Assembly (NCBI GenBank): GCA_039028335.1
Contig: JBCCIF010000003.1
Span: 22,980 to 86,979 of the forward strand
Length of the DNA: 64,000 nucleotides
Reading direction: 5' to 3'
Source of the DNA: JABDKJ01 sp039028335
GTDB lineage: Bacteria > Bacteroidota > Bacteroidia > Flavobacteriales_D > JABDKJ01
The notes under the pieces were generated by a model. The model saw nothing but the letters and a program-made list of their open reading frames with translations. It did not search any database and was not told the origin of the DNA. This document shows positions 63,074 to 64,000 of this stretch, piece by piece (the stretch's first letter is position 1; each line of letters begins with the position of its first letter). A program made the position numbers and the translations under genes.

Positions 63074-64000
63074 TTATCGAATGATGGAGATGTGACCGCG
63101 TACCTGTTCAATTTCTAAACCATTTCGTGAGAAAGAAATCAGATAGACGTAGGTATCAGAAGGCAAATAATATTCATCTCTGTACCCATTACCGAACCAT
63201 TGAAAATTAGGATCTGAAGATTGAAAGACCATTTGACCAAATCTATTATAGACTTGTATTTCAAATAGACTTAAATCAAGAGGCGTTTTCAAGGCGAAAT
63301 AATCATTAATACCGTCTCCATCAGGAGTAAATGAATTAGGCAAATAAAGATCAATTGCACAAGACAAATTGAACAATACATCATCTGGTTCAAGGCATTT
63401 TCCACATGAATCAATCTCGGCTGTTCCAAATGGAATTCCATTGCAATCAGCGCATAAATAATCGCATCCAAAATCACAATTGGCTAAAGGATCGTAATTA
63501 CAAGCCGTTGGATCTGTGCATCCTAAAAATGTCTCTTCAATTAGACATGTACATGTGATATCATCCCAATACTCTATACCATTTGCACAATTTCCATCAC
63601 TACAGTCCAGAGGTGTTAAAGGTGTTCCTTGACAAGGAACGCAAATTTCATTGTTGTTACATACATCTATAAGATATACATCGTTCTCTGTACATGGATC
63701 TCCATCATCACAAGAAATGGCTTGAGTAGATGAACAATCCAGTACTGGAATGCCTTGACAAGGCTCACATACAAAGTTATTATCGCAGGCAGAAACAATT
63801 TCAAAATCGTTTTCTGTACAAGGGTTGCCATCATCGCAAGGCAATTCTATTGTTGTATTGCAGTCTACGCTCAACTGACCCTGGCAAGGCTCGCAAACAA
63901 ATGAATTGTCACATACTGCAACAATTTGAACATCATCAATAGTACATGGATCTCCATCATCGCAAGGTAATTGAAGGGTGTCATCACAGCTCGATTGAAG
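63074..64000 (-). CDS. Cys-rich secreted protein with T9SS type B sorting domain, truncated by the window edge
   Basis: The frame is open to the right edge, so only the last 308 residues are seen. They contain three CDDGxPCT units about 44 residues apart, each ending CxPCQG, followed by the ACNYDP-type element (GCTDPTACNYDPLANC) common in Bacteroidota T9SS cargos. The type B sorting domain comprises the last 90 residues: LYLPNSFTPDGDGINDYF, VYNRFGQMVF and GHISIIR. The Cys spacing suggests disulfide-stabilised, possibly calcium-binding modules like the MopE-type CDDGxxCT repeats. A surface or secreted protein whose full length and N-terminus lie outside the window. Confidence 0.8.
   Translation of the reverse strand, partial: LQSSCDDTLQLPCDDGDPCTIDDVQIVAVCDNSFVCEPCQGQLSVDCNTTIELPCDDGNPCTENDFEIVSACDNNFVCEPCQGIPVLDCSSTQAISCDDGDPCTENDVYLIDVCNNNEICVPCQGTPLTPLDCSDGNCANGIEYWDDITCTCLIEETFLGCTDPTACNYDPLANCDFGCDYLCADCNGIPFGTAEIDSCGKCLEPDDVLFNLSCAIDLYLPNSFTPDGDGINDYFALKTPLDLSLFEIQVYNRFGQMVFQSSDPNFQWFGNGYRDEYYLPSDTYVYLISFSRNGLEIEQVRGHISIIR

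Noticed and set aside
1..64000. tRNA, rRNA, insertion sequences, prophage and integron elements
   Set aside because: I scanned intergenic spacers for tRNA arms, terminal inverted repeats and transposase or integrase motifs and saw none. A covariance-model tRNA search would settle the first point.

Overview
The window is AT-rich and reads as a chromosomal segment of a Bacteroidota bacterium, most likely a marine or freshwater Flavobacteriia- or Saprospiria-like lineage. The evidence is internal: six secreted proteins end in a type IX secretion (T9SS) type B / gliding-motility C-terminal domain, and there are two PorP/SprF outer-membrane partners, a PorU2/PorV2-like pair, a FecR/SusC-style regulatory cluster, GIN-domain and DUF4249 proteins, and Bacteroidota-type ileS-dksA-lspA synteny. 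The phylum is confident; the family is not. I see no rRNA, tRNA, CRISPR, insertion sequence or phage.

Layout. 1-2140 (minus): a T9SS cluster with a type B cargo, PorP/SprF and a truncated secreted protein. 2258-3261 (minus): purS and pssA. 3380-9508 (plus): PorV2-like barrel and a 1686-aa C25-protease (PorU2-like). 9604-11491 (plus): arginase and a CtlX-type citrulline hydrolase. 11575-14068 (plus): FlgO/CsgG-like protein and M1 peptidase. 14065-18454 (minus): six tightly packed genes around an ECF sigma/anti-sigma pair with GIN-domain lipoprotein, barrel, DUF4097-like protein and esterase. 18599-22609 (minus): small envelope proteins (CarboxypepD_reg, barrel, TlpA thioredoxin, LEA-2 lipoprotein, YegP, TspO). 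22810-24531 (minus): membrane TPR regulator. 24825-25166: a short ssb. 25223-29026 (minus): a conserved small protein and a lamin-tail T9SS cargo. 29126-34610: asd, lspA, dksA-like, ileS. 34795-39582 (plus): ECF sigma, FecR, TonB receptor, DUF4249. 39681-46911 (plus): a 2095-aa Asp-rich thrombospondin-3-repeat cargo with its PorP/SprF. 47102-49039: another type B cargo. 49044-56004: recG, bglX, LpxL-type acyltransferase, yifB/comM. 56021-60544 (minus): subtilase cargo. 60545-61147: mostly non-coding DNA with hairpins. 61148-62992 (minus): second TPR regulator. 63074-64000 (minus): truncated Cys-rich type B cargo.

How it fits together: roughly 40 per cent of the window encodes exported or surface proteins or the outer-membrane pieces that present them. 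Two cargo genes are each followed by a PorP/SprF gene, the arrangement expected for surface-anchored T9SS adhesins. Two independent ECF systems and two periplasmic-TPR/cytoplasmic-HTH proteins suggest heavy envelope sensing. The remaining genes are housekeeping (purS, pssA, asd, ileS, lspA, recG, ssb).

I found no clear wholly new system. The best leads are the envelope-stress-like sigma cluster at 14065-18454, the arginase-CtlX pair, the PorU2/PorV2 pair, the paired TPR-HTH regulators, the recG start anomaly and the hairpin-bounded gap at 60646-61109.
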